From the NCBI RefSeq assembly GCF_000429085.1, contig NZ_AUBE01000011.1:188344-252343 (forward strand): a stretch of 64,000 nucleotides of DNA. Reading direction: 5' to 3'. Every line of letters begins with the position of its first letter. Position 1 is the first letter of the stretch. A program made the position numbers and the translations under genes. Under the pieces are notes generated by a model. That model was not told the origin of the DNA, did no database searches, and saw only the letters and a list, made by a program, of their open reading frames with translations. Positions 54,149 to 63,261 of this stretch are shown here, in pieces. Origin of the DNA: Streptomyces flavidovirens DSM 40150. Lineage in GTDB: Bacteria; Actinomycetota; Actinomycetes; Streptomycetales; Streptomycetaceae.

Positions 54149-54383
54149 TGCGCGCTTTCCTCACCCTGAAGATTTCTTTCACCAGCGTCCATTGCCGCAG
54201 CTCGGCCAGTATTTCGCAGGAGTAGACCAACAGCGGCACCCGGACCCCCGGCGCGGCCACCGCCACCGACGCCGCCAAGAAGCCCGAGGGCGTGGACGAC
54301 AGCAGCCTCACACCTACAAGGACTGCAGCGGCTGCGACGCCGTCATCTACACGGCGACCGGCTGCTGGAAGACCTGCGCGGCG

Positions 54384-54920
54384 TCAGTCCGCCGACAGCC
54401 GCGCGGCCGTCGCGACCACGGCCAGCAGGGACGAGTCACCGGCGAGCGGATGCGTCGTCGCGGTGGCGATGAAACCGGCGTCGCTCAGGTGCGTGAGCAG
54501 CAGGCCCTTCACCTTCGCGACCTGCGCGCGGTCCGGTGGTGCGTAACAGAGCACCAGGCTGCCCGACGGACGAAGCAGACGGGTGACGACCTCCAGCTCG
54601 CGGGTGGCCGCTCCGGTCCAGAAGACGTTGACGTCAACGGCGAGGATCTTGTCGAAACGGCCGAGCGAGTCGGGGTCGGCGTCGGCGAGGGCGGTGTGGC
54701 GGAACGCGGCCCTGCCCGCCGACACGGCATCGGCGTTGCGCTCACTCGCCGCCGCTACAGCCACCTCGGAGCGGTCAAGCCCCACGAACTCGCCGCGCGG
54801 CAGGCGCTGGAGGATCAGCTCGGCGGCGACACCGCGCCCGCAGCCGATCTCCAGAACGCGATCGCCGGGACGTACGTCGAGCAGGTCGACAGCCACCGTG
54901 AGCCGCTCCGGAACGCCCAT
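54384..54920 (-). CDS. Class I SAM-dependent methyltransferase
   Basis: 178 residues, short for the fold. SAM-binding motif I is VLEIGCGRGVAAELI (near residues 22-36). Motif II (FVGLDRSEVAV) and post-motif regions (KILAVDVNVFW, GSLVLCYAPP) follow. The substrate is unknown. The ATG at 54918-54920 begins with family-like MGVPERLTVAVDLLDVRPGD. It stands alone, downstream of lon on the same strand. Confidence 0.87.
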   Translation of the reverse strand: MGVPERLTVAVDLLDVRPGDRVLEIGCGRGVAAELILQRLPRGEFVGLDRSEVAVAAASERNADAVSAGRAAFRHTALADADPDSLGRFDKILAVDVNVFWTGAATRELEVVTRLLRPSGSLVLCYAPPDRAQVAKVKGLLLTHLSDAGFIATATTHPLAGDSSLLAVVATAARLSAD

Positions 54921-55075
54921 GCCGCCACCTCGCCCTCACCGTCGCCCCTCCACCACCGTTCGCGTCCTATCTCCGTTGTATCCGATTACCTGCCTTTCCG
55001 CGCGGAAGGCACAGCCACTCGCCAGCCACTCCCCAGCCCCCTTCCCAGCGCCTCCCCAGCGCCTCAAGCAAGCGG

Positions 55076-55114
55076 AAGCCCCCCGTCCCCTCGGGCGAGG
55101 GGAGCAGGGGGCTT
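55076..55114 (-). terminator. Terminator after lon
   Basis: AAGCCCCCCGTCCCCTC pairs with GAGGGGAGCAGGGGGCTT with one small internal mismatch, 29 bases past the lon stop codon. Confidence 0.75.
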
Positions 55115-55142
55115 GCCACAGCCGGGCCACCGGCGGCGTCCG

Positions 55143-57545
55143 TCACGCCGCCGCCGGCACCCGTACCTCTGCCGGAGTCAGCGCGATCTCCAGGACCTGG
55201 CGGACGTCTGTCACCGGGTGGATCTCCAGCTTGTCGAGGATCTCGGCCGGGACGTCATCCAGGTCGGCCTCGTTCCGCTTCGGGATCACGACCGTCGTCG
55301 TACCCGCCCGGTGCGCCGCCAGCAGCTTCTGCTTCAGGCCGCCGATCGGCAGGACGCGCCCGGTCAGGGACACCTCGCCCGTCATGGCCACGTCCGTACG
55401 GACCAGCCGCCCGGACAGCAGCGACGCGAGGGCCGTCGTCATCGTGATGCCCGCGCTCGGGCCGTCCTTCGGTACCGCGCCCGCCGGGAAGTGGATGTGT
55501 ACGCCACGGTCCTTCAGGTCGGCGACCGGCAGCTCCAGTTCCGCGCCGTGCGAGCGCAGGAAGGACAGCGCGATCTGGGCGGACTCCTTCATGACGTCGC
55601 CGAGCTGGCCCGTGAGGGTAAGACCGGCTCCGCCCGTCTCCTCGTCCGCGAGCGACGCCTCGACAAAGAGCACGTCACCGCCCGCACCCGTGACGGCGAG
55701 ACCGGTGGCCACGCCCGGAACCGCCGTACGGCGCTTCGACGGGTCCTGGGCCGACTCGGGGACGTGGTGCGGCCGGCCGATCAGGGCGCGGAGGTCACCG
55801 TCCGTGATCGTGAGCGGCAGCTCCTGCTCGCCGAACTCGTGCTTGGCCGCCACCTTGCGCAGGAGGCGTGCCACCGACCGCTCCAGGTTCCGTACGCCCG
55901 CCTCGCGGGTGTACTCCCCCGCCAGCTTGCGCAGCGCGGACTCGTCCAGCGTGACCTCGCCCGGTTCCAAGCCCGACCGCTCCAGCTGGCGCGGCAGCAG
56001 GTGGTCGCGGGCGATGACGACCTTCTCGTCCTCCGTGTAACCGTCGAGCCTGACCAGCTCCATGCGGTCGAGCAGCGCCTCCGGGATCGCTTCCAGGACG
56101 TTGGCGGTCGCGAGGAAGACCACGTCGGAGAGGTCCAGCTCGACCTCCAGGTAGTGGTCGCGGAACGTGTGGTTCTGGGCGGGGTCGAGGACTTCGAGGA
56201 GCGCCGCGGCCGGGTCGCCGCGGAAGTCGGACCCCACCTTGTCGATCTCGTCGAGCAGGACGACGGGGTTCATCGACCCGGCTTCCTTGATGGCGCGCAC
56301 GATCCGCCCCGGAAGAGCCCCGACGTACGTACGACGGTGTCCGCGGATCTCCGCCTCGTCGCGTACGCCGCCGAGCGCGACCCGTACGAACTTGCGGCCC
56401 ATCGCGTGCGCGACGGACTCGCCGAGCGACGTCTTGCCGACGCCGGGCGGCCCGACGAGCGCGAGCACGGCGCCGCCGCGACGACCGCCGACCACACCGA
56501 GTCCGCGGTCGGCCCGGCGCTTGCGCACCGCGAGGTACTCGGTGATGCGCTCCTTCACGTCCTCCAGGCCGGCGTGCTCGGCGTCCAGGACCGCCTTGGC
56601 GCCCCGGATGTCGTACTGGTCCTCGGTCCGCTCGGTCCACGGCAGCTCAAGAACGGTGTCGAGCCAGGTCCGGATCCAGGACCCCTCGGGGGACTGGTCG
56701 GACGACCGCTCCAGCTTGTCGACTTCCTTGAGGGCGGCTTCACGCACCTTCTCGGGAAGGTCGGCGGCCTCGACGCGGGCCCGGTAGTCGTCGGACTCGT
56801 CCTCGCCGTCCTTGCCGTTGATCTCGCGCAGTTCCTTGCGTACGGCGTCGAGCTGGCGGCGCAGCAGGAACTCGCGCTGCTGCTTGTCCACGCCCTCCTG
56901 CACGTCCTTGGCGATGGACTCGGCGACGTCCTGCTCGGCGAGGTGCTCGCTGAGCCACTTCACGGCGAGCTTGAGCCGGAGCACCGGGTCGGCAGTCTCG
57001 AGGAGCTCGACCTTCTGGGAGGTGGTGAGGAAGGGCGAGTAGCCGGAGTTGTCGGCGAGGGCGGAGACGTCCTCGATCTGCTGGACACGGTCGACGACCT
57101 GCCAGGCGCCGCGCTTCTTCAGCCAGCTGGTGGCGAGTGCCTTGTACTCCTTGACCAGCTCGGTGACCGCTCCGGGGAGGGGATCGGGCACCGCCTCGTC
57201 GACGCCCGTGCCTTCGACCCACAGCGCGGCGCCGGGTCCGGTCGTCCCGGCACCGATCCGCACGCGGCTGCGGCCACGGATCAGGGCGCCGGGGTCACCG
57301 TCGGAAAGCCGCCCGACCTGCTCGACCGTGCCCAGGACGCCGATCGCGGCGTACGTACCGTCGATGCGCGGAACGAGCAGGACCTGCGGCTTGTTGCCAC
57401 TGGAACGGGCGGCGGCCTGGGCGGCCTCCACGGCGGCGCGTACGTCGGTGTCGGAGAGGTCCAGAGGCACCACCATTCCCGGCAGCACGACCTCGTCATC
57501 GAGCGGCAGCACGGGCAGGGTGAGCGGATTGGACGTCGATGCCAT
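55143..57545 (-). CDS. lon: ATP-dependent protease Lon
   Basis: 800 residues. The N-terminal substrate-binding domain (about 8-210) and helical region are followed by the AAA+ module, with Walker A in LVGPPGVGKTSLGESVA (near residue 375), Walker B in PVVLLDEIDKVG and the sensor region FLATANVLEAIPEALLDR. The Ser-Lys protease domain (about 600-790) carries the catalytic Ser in PKDGPSAGITM and the Lys in GGLKQKLLAA. Lon degrades misfolded and regulatory proteins. The ATG at 57543-57545 has GGGGAG just upstream. The HspR operator lies 22 bases before the start, so heat-shock control is expected. Confidence 0.97.
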   Translation of the reverse strand: MASTSNPLTLPVLPLDDEVVLPGMVVPLDLSDTDVRAAVEAAQAAARSSGNKPQVLLVPRIDGTYAAIGVLGTVEQVGRLSDGDPGALIRGRSRVRIGAGTTGPGAALWVEGTGVDEAVPDPLPGAVTELVKEYKALATSWLKKRGAWQVVDRVQQIEDVSALADNSGYSPFLTTSQKVELLETADPVLRLKLAVKWLSEHLAEQDVAESIAKDVQEGVDKQQREFLLRRQLDAVRKELREINGKDGEDESDDYRARVEAADLPEKVREAALKEVDKLERSSDQSPEGSWIRTWLDTVLELPWTERTEDQYDIRGAKAVLDAEHAGLEDVKERITEYLAVRKRRADRGLGVVGGRRGGAVLALVGPPGVGKTSLGESVAHAMGRKFVRVALGGVRDEAEIRGHRRTYVGALPGRIVRAIKEAGSMNPVVLLDEIDKVGSDFRGDPAAALLEVLDPAQNHTFRDHYLEVELDLSDVVFLATANVLEAIPEALLDRMELVRLDGYTEDEKVVIARDHLLPRQLERSGLEPGEVTLDESALRKLAGEYTREAGVRNLERSVARLLRKVAAKHEFGEQELPLTITDGDLRALIGRPHHVPESAQDPSKRRTAVPGVATGLAVTGAGGDVLFVEASLADEETGGAGLTLTGQLGDVMKESAQIALSFLRSHGAELELPVADLKDRGVHIHFPAGAVPKDGPSAGITMTTALASLLSGRLVRTDVAMTGEVSLTGRVLPIGGLKQKLLAAHRAGTTTVVIPKRNEADLDDVPAEILDKLEIHPVTDVRQVLEIALTPAEVRVPAAA

Positions 57546-57566
57546 GATCTCCCCTTCGGCAGTGAA

Positions 57567-57587
57567 CTTGAGCTATGCCGACTCAAT
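57567..57587 (-). promoter_or_regulatory. HAIR element (HspR operator) upstream of lon
   Basis: CTTGAGC-N7-ACTCAAT matches the HAIR consensus CTTGAGT-N7-ACTCAAG at 12 of 14 positions with the exact 7-base spacer. In streptomycetes, HspR represses lon together with the dnaK operon and clpB. Confidence 0.85.
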
Positions 57588-57662
57588 GCTTAGGCGCATC
57601 CGAATGTTCCCCGGCCGCGCGGCCGTTCGCTGTCAGCGATCACCCTTGTCCTGCGGTGCTGC

Positions 57663-58841
57663 TCAGCGGGTGGCGAGGCGGCGTTCGAGAGGGGTGCGGT
57701 AGCAGGGTGTGACGCGGGTGCCGTCGAAGAAGGCGGTAAGCCGCTCGATTTCGGTGTCGACGGCGGCGCGGGCTTCGCGGCCGATGTCGGTGAGGAAGTG
57801 GTGGTTTATGTGGCCGTCGGGGTGCTGGGCCCAGGCGCCGACGATGCGGCCGTTCCACCAGGTGGTGGGGCCGATGTTGCCATTGCGGTCGAAGAGGGCC
57901 TTGGCGTGGGCGGGGTCGAGGTACCAGTCGCGGTGGCGCCAGCCCATGGCGGTGGGGTCCAAACCCGGCAGGAGAGCGGCCGCGGGTTCGAGGGGCGGCT
58001 CGGCGTCGAGGTCTTCGGGCAGGAGGTAGCCGGTGCCGTGGTGGAGTTCGACGGCCTGGGCTCCGGTGGCGGCCAGGGCCTTGCGGGTGTCGGTGAGGTT
58101 CCAGCCGGTCCACCACTTCACATCGTCGGCGGTGACGGGGCCGAACGCCTTCACGTAGTGGCGGGCGAGCGTGGCCTTCGCCTCCGCGTCAGGTAGGTGT
58201 GAAAGGGGCCGGGCCGGGGCCCAGCGGAACTGGGCGGAGGTCCACGAGCCGGCGGGGCGGGAGCGGCGGATACGGCCCTCGGCGGCGAGTACACCGAGGA
58301 CCGGTGTGCTGGCGCGCTGGCGGGACTCGTACGGCTTGCCGGGGAAGGTGACGATCTGCTCGCGCAGGTCGGGTACGTCGGCGGCGAGCTGGGCCGCGGT
58401 GGCCTCACCGCGCGCGGTGAGAGCGGCGACTGTGGCCTGCTCGACTGCCGTGTAACGCGGTTCGTCCCACCCAACGCCGTCACGGAGTTTCGCCATGGCG
58501 TCGGTGCGGTGGCGTGTGGCGTCACGGACGGTCGCGGACTGGACGGTCGGGGCGAGCTGGGCGGGGACGACGAACATGGTGCGGCGCATGCACCGGATGC
58601 GCTCCAGTACCGGGACGCCGGTGGGCGTGGCGTAGAGGGACCGTTCGATGGCGGCGGCGGTGGGCCGGCGCATGCGGGCGGCCGCGGCGAGGAACACGGT
58701 GGCAGGGTCGGTCGCGTGCAGGCCGACCAAGGCCTCCGTGACCGCCTCGGCTGTCTTCTCCCGCACGGATGGTGCGAGGAGGTGACGGCGTACGAGGCGG
58801 TCGCGCCGCTGGCCGGGGGTGATGGAGGGCAGGGTGGTCAT
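57663..58841 (-). CDS. Winged-helix DNA-binding protein (HTH_42 / AlkZ-like family)
   Basis: 392 residues. It matches the family with tandem winged helices that includes the AlkZ DNA glycosylases and their uncharacterised paralogues. Seen are RRHLLAPSVREKTAEAVTEA, VGLHATDPATVFLAAAARM, MRRTMFVVP and the C-terminal HRDWYLDPAHAKALFDRNGN, then IGPTTWWNGRIVGAW. Family members bind damaged or cross-linked DNA. The ATG at 58839-58841 is the first family-like start. It lies downstream of the glyoxalase remnant on the same strand. Confidence 0.85.
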   Translation of the reverse strand: MTTLPSITPGQRRDRLVRRHLLAPSVREKTAEAVTEALVGLHATDPATVFLAAAARMRRPTAAAIERSLYATPTGVPVLERIRCMRRTMFVVPAQLAPTVQSATVRDATRHRTDAMAKLRDGVGWDEPRYTAVEQATVAALTARGEATAAQLAADVPDLREQIVTFPGKPYESRQRASTPVLGVLAAEGRIRRSRPAGSWTSAQFRWAPARPLSHLPDAEAKATLARHYVKAFGPVTADDVKWWTGWNLTDTRKALAATGAQAVELHHGTGYLLPEDLDAEPPLEPAAALLPGLDPTAMGWRHRDWYLDPAHAKALFDRNGNIGPTTWWNGRIVGAWAQHPDGHINHHFLTDIGREARAAVDTEIERLTAFFDGTRVTPCYRTPLERRLATR

Positions 58842-58859
58842 GCGGTGAGTGGGGTGCTT

Positions 58860-58989
58860 TCAGTGGGTGTCGTGGACGCAGAAGGGCTGGCTCGAGGGGT
58901 CGAAGAGGACCGTCGAGTGCTTTCCGCCTGGTTGGTGGCCGGGTTTGGTGGCGCCCAGTTCCACAAGGCACGTCTCGGCCGCCGCGCCA
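58860..58989 (-). pseudogene. C-terminal remnant of a VOC/glyoxalase-family gene
   Basis: The minus strand reads LVELGATKPGHQPGGKHSTV, then LFDPSSQPFCVHDTH and a stop. This is the normal C-terminal strand pattern (ELGA..DP..G.PFC) of vicinal-oxygen-chelate proteins. No N-terminal part precedes it; it begins right after the stop of the oxidoreductase gene at 58992. It is a leftover of a deleted gene. Confidence 0.7.
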
Positions 58990-58991
58990 GG

Positions 58992-59711
58992 TCAGCGGAC
59001 GACTTTGATGCCGAAGTGGCCGCCGAACTGGTGGCCCAGGCCGAAGCCGATGGCGGAGTGCATGTGTGCGTACATCTCCATGCCGCGGGCGCAGACGAGC
59101 GGGCCGAGGTCGAGGATGTCGGTCCAGCCGTAGGACCTCAGCAGCTCCGTGGCCTGTTGCTTGGCGCCCGTGTCGTCGCCGGCGACGAACATGGTGTGAT
59201 CCCCGGCGCCGACGCTCGCCGGGTTGACGACGGTGGTCTGCTCCTGGGTGACGAAGGACTTCACGACCTTGGTCCGGGGCAGGGCGCGCTGGATTTGCTC
59301 GCCGAGGCTGTCGCTGTCGCACGGGTCCAGCTTCGGCATGATCCCCCACGGCGTGGGCCAGGGATGTTCCGGGGTGTGCTGGTAGACGAACGGGACGGCG
59401 TAGTCGATGAGCGTCTTGCCGGCGAGCTGGTCGGCGATGACGGACAGCGCCTTGACGGCGTTGTGGCCGTCGATGCCGTTGATCACCAGACCGTCTGAGG
59501 CGGCCGCGGCGTCGCCGAAGGAGTGCAGCTCGATGCCGGGGTGTTCGGCGAGGAACTCCTTGAAGGGCGGGGTGCCCATCATGTCGGGCTCGGTGCGGGC
59601 CAGGGTGGCCTCGGGGTCGCGCGTACCGACGTGGACCTCGTGGCCCAGTTCGGCGAGCTTGGCGATGTGGGCGCGGGCCCCGCCGCCGGTACCGAGCACA
59701 GCGATCTTCAT
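58992..59711 (-). CDS. NAD(P)-binding oxidoreductase (F420-dependent-reductase-like fold)
   Basis: 239 residues. The dinucleotide-binding loop MKIAVLGTGGGARAHIAKLA is at the N-terminus, followed by VGTRDPE for the ribose or phosphate. The fold resembles NADPH:F420 oxidoreductase/6-phosphogluconate-like binding domains, with family features near VVKSFVTQEQTTVVNP and FVAGDD. The ATG at 59709-59711 has GGGAG 8-9 bases upstream. It is divergent from the WYL regulator, whose operator candidate lies between them, so it is probably regulated by it. The cofactor and substrate are unknown. Confidence 0.82.
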   Translation of the reverse strand: MKIAVLGTGGGARAHIAKLAELGHEVHVGTRDPEATLARTEPDMMGTPPFKEFLAEHPGIELHSFGDAAAASDGLVINGIDGHNAVKALSVIADQLAGKTLIDYAVPFVYQHTPEHPWPTPWGIMPKLDPCDSDSLGEQIQRALPRTKVVKSFVTQEQTTVVNPASVGAGDHTMFVAGDDTGAKQQATELLRSYGWTDILDLGPLVCARGMEMYAHMHSAIGFGLGHQFGGHFGIKVVR

Positions 59712-59764
59712 GGTGGAATCTCCCGATTTGCTCCGTTCGGACATCTCCACCGTAGGACCATTTC

Positions 59765-59781
59765 AGGACAGAGCATGTCCT
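59765..59781. promoter_or_regulatory. Palindromic operator candidate AGGACA-N5-TGTCCT
   Basis: A perfect 6-base inverted repeat with a 5-base spacer lies in the 93-base divergent region, 24 bases from the regulator start. It is the likely binding site of the WYL protein. Confidence 0.6.
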
Positions 59782-59804
59782 CTAACACCGCCATGATGGA
59801 ATTC

Positions 59805-60764
59805 ATGACGAGCGACATGACCACCCGCGTGCTGCGACTGCTGTCCCTGCTCCAGACCCGGCGGGAATGGTCCGGCGCCGACCTGGCCGTACGCCTGGGG
59901 GTGACCGTACGCACCGTCCGCCGCGACATCGACCGCCTGCGCGACCTCGGCTACCCCCTCGACAGCGCCCGCGGCCACGCCGGCGGTTACCGCCTCACCT
60001 CCGGCAGCGACCTGCCGCCGCTCCTCCTCGAGGACGAGGAGGCCGTCGCCGTCGCCGTGGCCCTGCGCACCGCCGCCGGCGGCCTCACCGGCATCGAGGA
60101 GTCCGCCCTACGGGCCCTGGCCAAACTCGAACAGGTCCTCCCCAGCCGCCTGCGCGGCCAGGTCACCGCCCTGCAGACCTCCCTCGCCAACATCACCTGG
60201 GAGGAACGAGGGCCGCGCGCCGACCCCGCCCTGCTGGCCACGCTCGCCGTCGCCTGCCGCGACCACGAGATCATCACCTTCGACTACACCACCCGCCACC
60301 ACGCCGCTACCCGGCGCCGCGTCGAGCCGTGCCACCTGGTCGACTCCGGCGGCCTGTGGTACCTCCTCGCTTACGACACCGACAAGGACGACTGGCGTCT
60401 CTTCCGCCTCGACCGCACCACCGACGCCGTACCCACCGGCCGGCGCGTCCCGGCCCGCGCGGTACCCGGCGACGACCCCGCCGCCTTCGTGGCAAGCCGA
60501 CTGTCCACGGCCCCCACCCGCTACCGCGCCATCGCCACCGTCCATGCCCCCGTCGACCAGGTACACGCCCGCACCCGTGGCCTGGCCACCCGCCTGACCC
60601 CCATCGACGAGCACACCTGCCGCCTCGACGCCTCCGACGACCACCTGCCCCGTATCGCCCAGACCCTCGCCGGCCTCGACTGGGACTACACCCTCGACGC
60701 CGACCCCGAGATCATCGACCACCTCCGCGCCACCGCCCACCGCGCCCTGCACGCCATGAGCTGA
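59805..60764 (+). CDS. WYL-domain (YafY/DeoR-like) transcriptional regulator
   Basis: 319 residues. The N-terminal winged helix (about 5-65) reads TRVLRLLSLLQTRREWSGAD and GVTVRTVRRDIDRLRDLGYP. The WYL domain (about 145-230) shows IITFDYTTRHHAATRRRVEP and the variant LVDSGGLWYLLAYD. The WCX C-terminal part follows. Starts at 59775, 59805 and 59817 are all in frame; 59805 avoids translating the operator. It is divergent from the oxidoreductase gene, a standard regulator-target layout. Confidence 0.9.
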   Translation: MTSDMTTRVLRLLSLLQTRREWSGADLAVRLGVTVRTVRRDIDRLRDLGYPLDSARGHAGGYRLTSGSDLPPLLLEDEEAVAVAVALRTAAGGLTGIEESALRALAKLEQVLPSRLRGQVTALQTSLANITWEERGPRADPALLATLAVACRDHEIITFDYTTRHHAATRRRVEPCHLVDSGGLWYLLAYDTDKDDWRLFRLDRTTDAVPTGRRVPARAVPGDDPAAFVASRLSTAPTRYRAIATVHAPVDQVHARTRGLATRLTPIDEHTCRLDASDDHLPRIAQTLAGLDWDYTLDADPEIIDHLRATAHRALHAMS

Positions 60765-60786
60765 CACCGCAGCCGGCGGCACGCGG

Positions 60787-62070
60787 TCACAGCGGACCCG
60801 GAAGCGCCCGTCCCAGCCGTGCGAGCGGGGACAGAGCCATGAGCACGGGAGACAACATCATGCCCGCGGCCGTCACCAGGAGACTGGTGCGCAACCCCCA
60901 CTCCATCGCGAGAAATCCGCCGAGCAGGGAGCCGAGCGGGGCCATCCCCATGCCGACAAACGTGATCGTCGCGGCCGCGCGGCCCTGCATCCGGTCAGGA
61001 GTGACGGCCTGCCGCACCGCCATGACCGTGACATTCACCAACTGGCCGGCGGTCCCGAACACGAAGTTGATCGCCAGCAGCGCGGAAACCGTCACCGCCG
61101 AGGAGCCGTGCAGCGCGGGCACACACAGGAACGCTCCGTCGCCGAGTGCCGCCGCGGCCACGAGCACCGTGCCGTAACCGAACCGGCTCGGCAAGCGGGC
61201 GGCGAGCACCGAGCCCAGGAGCGCGCCCGGTCCCGTCGCCGCAAGCGCCAGCCCGACGGTGGTGCCCGACAGGTGCAGTTCCCGCGGCAGGAAGAGCAGA
61301 TAGACGGTCATCATGGCCGCGAAGGAGAACTGGAAGGCGGCCGAGGCGAGGCATACGGTCCGCAGCGAGGTATCGCCGACGACAAAGCGGAGGCCCTCGT
61401 GGATCCGCCGCCATAGCCGAGGGGGACGTTCCGAGCGTTCCGGGATCGATTCGGTCCGGCGGATCCGTCGGATCGACAGGAACGACAGCGCGAAAAACAC
61501 CGCGCTGGAGGCGGCAGCGATCGGCGCCGACAGCAGTGACACCAACGCACCGCCGAGGGCGGGACCGCCAATCTGCGCCGCGGACCGGCTGCCCTCAAGC
61601 GCGCTGTTGCCCCGCAGCAACTGATCGCGTTTCACCAGCCGTACGAGAGAAGCCTGGTATGCCACGTCGAAGAACACGGACAGAGCCCCGACGGCGAAGG
61701 CGACCAAGAGCAGCACGGGCAGGCCGAGCCAACCGAGGAGACCGGCCGCGGCGGCGGCGCCCAGTATCAGGGTTCGGCCGGCGTCCGTCAGCACCATCAC
61801 CGTGCGGGTCCGCCACCGGTCCACCCAGGCGCCGACGAAGAGCGAGAGCAACAGCAGCGGCGCCTGCCCCACCGCGCGCAGGACGCCCAACTCGCCGGCG
61901 CCGGCGTTGAGCGTCAGGACGGCGAAGAGCGGGAGAACGACCAGAGCGGTGTGTTCGCCGAGCTGGGAGGCCGTCTGCCCCACCCAGAGTCTGCGGAAGT
62001 CGCGATCCCGCCACAGACGTGGCGCAACAGATCGACTGGAACCGGACACATCAGAGAAAGCGGACGGCAC
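60787..62070 (-). CDS. Major facilitator superfamily transporter
   Basis: 427 residues with about 12 membrane helices. The N-terminal half opens APRLWRDRDFRRLWVGQTAS with the MFS loop motif GAWVDRWRTRTVMVLTD. A central cytoplasmic loop near residues 195-215 is Arg-rich. It resembles the enterobactin-exporter/MFS_3 drug-efflux group; the substrate is unknown. The GTG at 62068-62070 follows GAGGGATCTTC. It is convergent with the WYL regulator. Confidence 0.9.
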   Translation of the reverse strand: MPSAFSDVSGSSRSVAPRLWRDRDFRRLWVGQTASQLGEHTALVVLPLFAVLTLNAGAGELGVLRAVGQAPLLLLSLFVGAWVDRWRTRTVMVLTDAGRTLILGAAAAAGLLGWLGLPVLLLVAFAVGALSVFFDVAYQASLVRLVKRDQLLRGNSALEGSRSAAQIGGPALGGALVSLLSAPIAAASSAVFFALSFLSIRRIRRTESIPERSERPPRLWRRIHEGLRFVVGDTSLRTVCLASAAFQFSFAAMMTVYLLFLPRELHLSGTTVGLALAATGPGALLGSVLAARLPSRFGYGTVLVAAAALGDGAFLCVPALHGSSAVTVSALLAINFVFGTAGQLVNVTVMAVRQAVTPDRMQGRAAATITFVGMGMAPLGSLLGGFLAMEWGLRTSLLVTAAGMMLSPVLMALSPLARLGRALPGPL

Positions 62071-62523
62071 GAAGATCCCTCGTAATGCCGACGACGAGGC
62101 CCATAACCCGGCGCACACCAGGTGCGCCTGCGATTCAGGCAGGGGAAGGCTCGCTGTGCCGCGACATCAAGGGCAGCACGCGATGACAGGCAGCCGATGA
62201 CGGCCTACAACGTCAACGCGCGCTCGGACGACCGGGCATGTCTTAGCTCCTCATTGGTCACTCGCCGCACCGAACACTAACCCTCGACGGCTCGGCGAGA
62301 AAGGCGATTTGGGCCCGCTGCAAACGACCGGTCCCCGGTCCGGCCCGCACAGCTTCGGCGGCTGACAGCCGGAGCAATCCTCACGCCGCAGGTCCAGCTC
62401 CACCGGCCAGGCACAGCCCCACCGCACAGGCCACCGGGGAGACCCCACACGGTCTCTCGCGCTGCCGAGCGCATACCATGTAATGGACGCCGCGCAGTAT
62501 GATCTATTACCCAAGGAGTGCGG
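62071..62523. other. MFS-GNAT divergent intergenic region
   Basis: No gene is recognised in these 453 bases. TATGAT at 62498-62503 is a good -10 for the acetyltransferase gene, and CCATGTAATGG at 62477-62487 is a small palindrome near its -35 position, a possible operator. Confidence 0.45.
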
Positions 62524-63186
62524 ATGACGCAGCAGGAGCCGTTCGATTCGACCGCCGACGCCGTCCGCGCCTGGGTCGACGGCTGGGTAGTGTCGCGAGG
62601 CGCGGCGGACCCGGTGCCGCAGCCCTGGGGCCTCACGGTCGACGTCGGGCTCCCGCACCATGCCACCCGGCACGTCATGACCCACGCCGACGAGGCGACG
62701 GTCCGCAAGCTGGCCGAGGCGTACGGCGCGCCGGCCGTCTCGCTCAAGATGTTCCTGGAGCCGGACACCGTCATGCCGTGGCTCGGCCGGGAGTGGATAT
62801 CCGACGGACCCGGCTGGCTGATGACAACACCACTACGGCCGTCGCCCGAAACCGCCGCCCCGGACGGCTACACGCTCAAGTCCTGGCGCAGGGGCGGCGT
62901 AACCCGCCTCCTTGCCCTCGCCCCTGACGGCGGATTCGCCGCACGTGGCCAGGTCGCGCCGACCGGCAGGACCGCAGTCGTGGACCAGGTCGAGACCGAC
63001 GCCGCGCACCGGCGCAAGGGGCTGGGCGCGCTGGTGATGCGTACGCTCCAGGGCGCGGCGTACGAACAGGGCGCCACGGTCGGGGTCCTGGGGGCGACGA
63101 CGGACGGGCGCGGGCTGTACGAGGCGCTGGGATGGCAGGTGTACGCCCCGCTGGTCGGCGTAACGTACTCGGCCGACCCAACCTAG
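62524..63186 (+). CDS. GNAT-family N-acetyltransferase
   Basis: 220 residues. The C-terminal GNAT fold shows VVDQVETDAAHRRKGLGALV as the acetyl-CoA loop (R/Q-x-x-G-x-G/A form RRKGLGA, near residue 165) and GLYEALGWQVYAPLVGV. The N-terminal ~95 residues are less typical. The substrate is unknown. AAGGAG lies 6 bases before the ATG. It is divergent from the MFS gene. Confidence 0.88.
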   Translation: MTQQEPFDSTADAVRAWVDGWVVSRGAADPVPQPWGLTVDVGLPHHATRHVMTHADEATVRKLAEAYGAPAVSLKMFLEPDTVMPWLGREWISDGPGWLMTTPLRPSPETAAPDGYTLKSWRRGGVTRLLALAPDGGFAARGQVAPTGRTAVVDQVETDAAHRRKGLGALVMRTLQGAAYEQGATVGVLGATTDGRGLYEALGWQVYAPLVGVTYSADPT

Positions 63187-63261
63187 GGGGAGCCTGCCTC
63201 GGTCCGATATGGCACGGACGGTGAACCGCGTTCGCCTCACCCCGGCGCAGAGGGCGGCGCC

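Noticed and set aside
54205..54383. Cysteine-rich reading frame (KDCSGCDAVIYTATGCWKTC)
   Set aside because: The pattern is suggestive of a small secreted protein, but there is no signal peptide or ribosome-binding site and a stop lies close upstream.
53256..57593. 1445-residue plus-strand open frame opposite lon
   Set aside because: It is antisense to the clearly conserved Lon protein. Its composition is the Arg/Gly/Asp-rich pattern of a shadow frame in high-GC DNA and it has no recognisable domain.
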